A stretch of 19,327 nucleotides of DNA from an uncultured Trueperaceae bacterium (lineage in GTDB: Bacteria; Deinococcota; Deinococci; Deinococcales; Trueperaceae), in assembly GCA_937911855.1 (NCBI GenBank), contig CALDPK010000109.1, positions 1 to 19,327 of the forward strand, in the 5' to 3' direction. Numbering within the stretch: the stretch's first letter is position 1; the number at the start of each line of letters is the position of its first letter. Positions 18,812 to 19,327 of the stretch are shown here, in pieces. Position numbers and translations under genes: made by a program. Under the pieces are notes generated by a model. The model did no database searches and had not been told where the DNA came from. It saw only the letters and a list, made by a program, of their open reading frames with translations.

Positions 18812-19327
18812 ATGGCTCCTGAAACCGGTCTGGTGCTTGCGCTCGGAGGCGGTACTGCCCGTGCGATGGCGCACGTCGGTTTCATCCGTGCACTCGCTGA
18901 ACGCGCTGTGGAGCCGGCAGGCGTGGCCGGTACTTCGTTCGGCGCCATCGTCGCGGCGCTGTGGGCGCTGGATACGCCGCCTTCGGAGATGGAGCGGCTC
19001 CTGACGCAACCTGCTGCGCGGGAGGTGTGGGCGCAGGGCCTCGACTTCGGTCTGCACGCGTTCAGCATCGTTCACGGGCGCAAGCTCGAAAGGTGGCTTG
19101 ACGCGCTCCTCTACAAAGGCGCCACTTTCGCTGACGTGCGCAGGCCGCTGGTGATCGCCACCACCAGCCTGACCGACGGTGAGCTGCACCTGGTCAGGGA
19201 AGGTTCACTGGCAAGGGCGGTAGTCGCGTCCTGCTCGCTGCCGCTGCTGTTCGCGCCCGTCCGGCTGGGTGAGCGCTGGTTGCAAGCGGCTTATGCCGGA
19301 GCTCCCTGGCTTGGTGCGCTACGCCCA
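18812..19327 (+). CDS. Patatin-like phospholipase family protein, cut by the window edge
   Basis: 172 codons are visible before the right edge. The protein begins MAPETGLVLALGGGTARAMAHVGFIRAL, a variant of the patatin oxyanion-hole motif (GGGxxRG), followed by the nucleophile elbow GTSFGA with S42. Patatin-fold segments RRPLVIATTSLTDGEL, SLARAVVASCSLPLLFAPV and LGERWLQAAYAGAP follow. The last should hold the catalytic Asp of the Ser-Asp dyad (normally DGG or DGA), but the residues there are QAAYAGA. The protein belongs to the RssA-like stand-alone patatins. Hydrolase activity is doubtful unless the Asp lies elsewhere. It has no signal peptide. Confidence 0.82.
   Translation, partial: MAPETGLVLALGGGTARAMAHVGFIRALAERAVEPAGVAGTSFGAIVAALWALDTPPSEMERLLTQPAAREVWAQGLDFGLHAFSIVHGRKLERWLDALLYKGATFADVRRPLVIATTSLTDGELHLVREGSLARAVVASCSLPLLFAPVRLGERWLQAAYAGAPWLGALRP

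Noticed and set aside
18721..19068. N-terminal extension of dnaX back to 19068
   Set aside because: It is antisense to the patatin-like gene, has atypical Ser/Arg-rich composition, and DnaX homology starts at the GTG at 18720 with a -10 box just before it.

Overview
The window is a dense stretch of bacterial housekeeping genes at high G+C (about 65-70% over most of it). The gene content and control signals suggest a Deinococcota chromosome, perhaps from the Truepera side. RecR reads very like the Deinococcus protein. There is an M29 (thermophilic-type) aminopeptidase. At least nine genes carry a bare TANNNT -10 box 5-9 nt before the start codon, the leaderless-mRNA arrangement described in Deinococcus. 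Against a core Thermus/Deinococcus assignment, the glycyl-tRNA synthetase is a beta subunit of the alpha2-beta2 type, whereas those genera are generally known for the alpha2 enzyme. The taxonomic call is an inference from sequence reading only.

Layout. Positions 1-~565 hold the C-terminal part of a sulfite reductase hemoprotein (CysI type) with clearly lower G+C. It is joined in a different frame to the C-terminal three quarters of glyS (to 2091). This looks like a chimeric or recombined junction. A perfect 32-nt palindrome (terminator) separates glyS from a minus-strand tRNA-Leu(CAG) with its own promoter. Next come a minus-strand M29 aminopeptidase and a secreted metallophosphoesterase, then divergent plus-strand genes: an RsuA/RluB-type pseudouridine synthase, hpt-M23 peptidase (ATGA overlap), and trpS-metalloenzyme (TTGA overlap). 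A minus-strand SpoIIM-like membrane protein lies divergent from HD-domain protein-folC (GTGA overlap). folC converges on plsY with a 41-bp tail overlap.

The rest of the minus strand is a replication/repair block: dnaX, ybaB, recR, topA, recO, plsY. topA has a near-perfect sigma-70 promoter and a good Shine-Dalgarno site before a TTG start. recR appears to start at a CTG that overlaps the ybaB stop (CTGA). A partial patatin-like gene leaves the right edge on the plus strand, divergent from dnaX.

The most notable system is at dnaX. The zero-frame protein (gamma-like, 479 aa) ends right after an A7 slippery run (A AAA AAA G). Six nt downstream is a perfect 8-bp GC stem-loop. The -1 frame is then open for 151 more codons, through what would otherwise be a 393-bp gap, and overlaps the start of ybaB. 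The extension ends with a DnaX-tail-like LVQELFPGREI segment. This is a complete programmed -1 frameshift (or transcriptional slippage) signal for gamma and tau clamp-loader subunits. Once the tau extension is counted, no stretch above 300 bp lacks a gene. I see no CRISPR array, insertion sequence or prophage.
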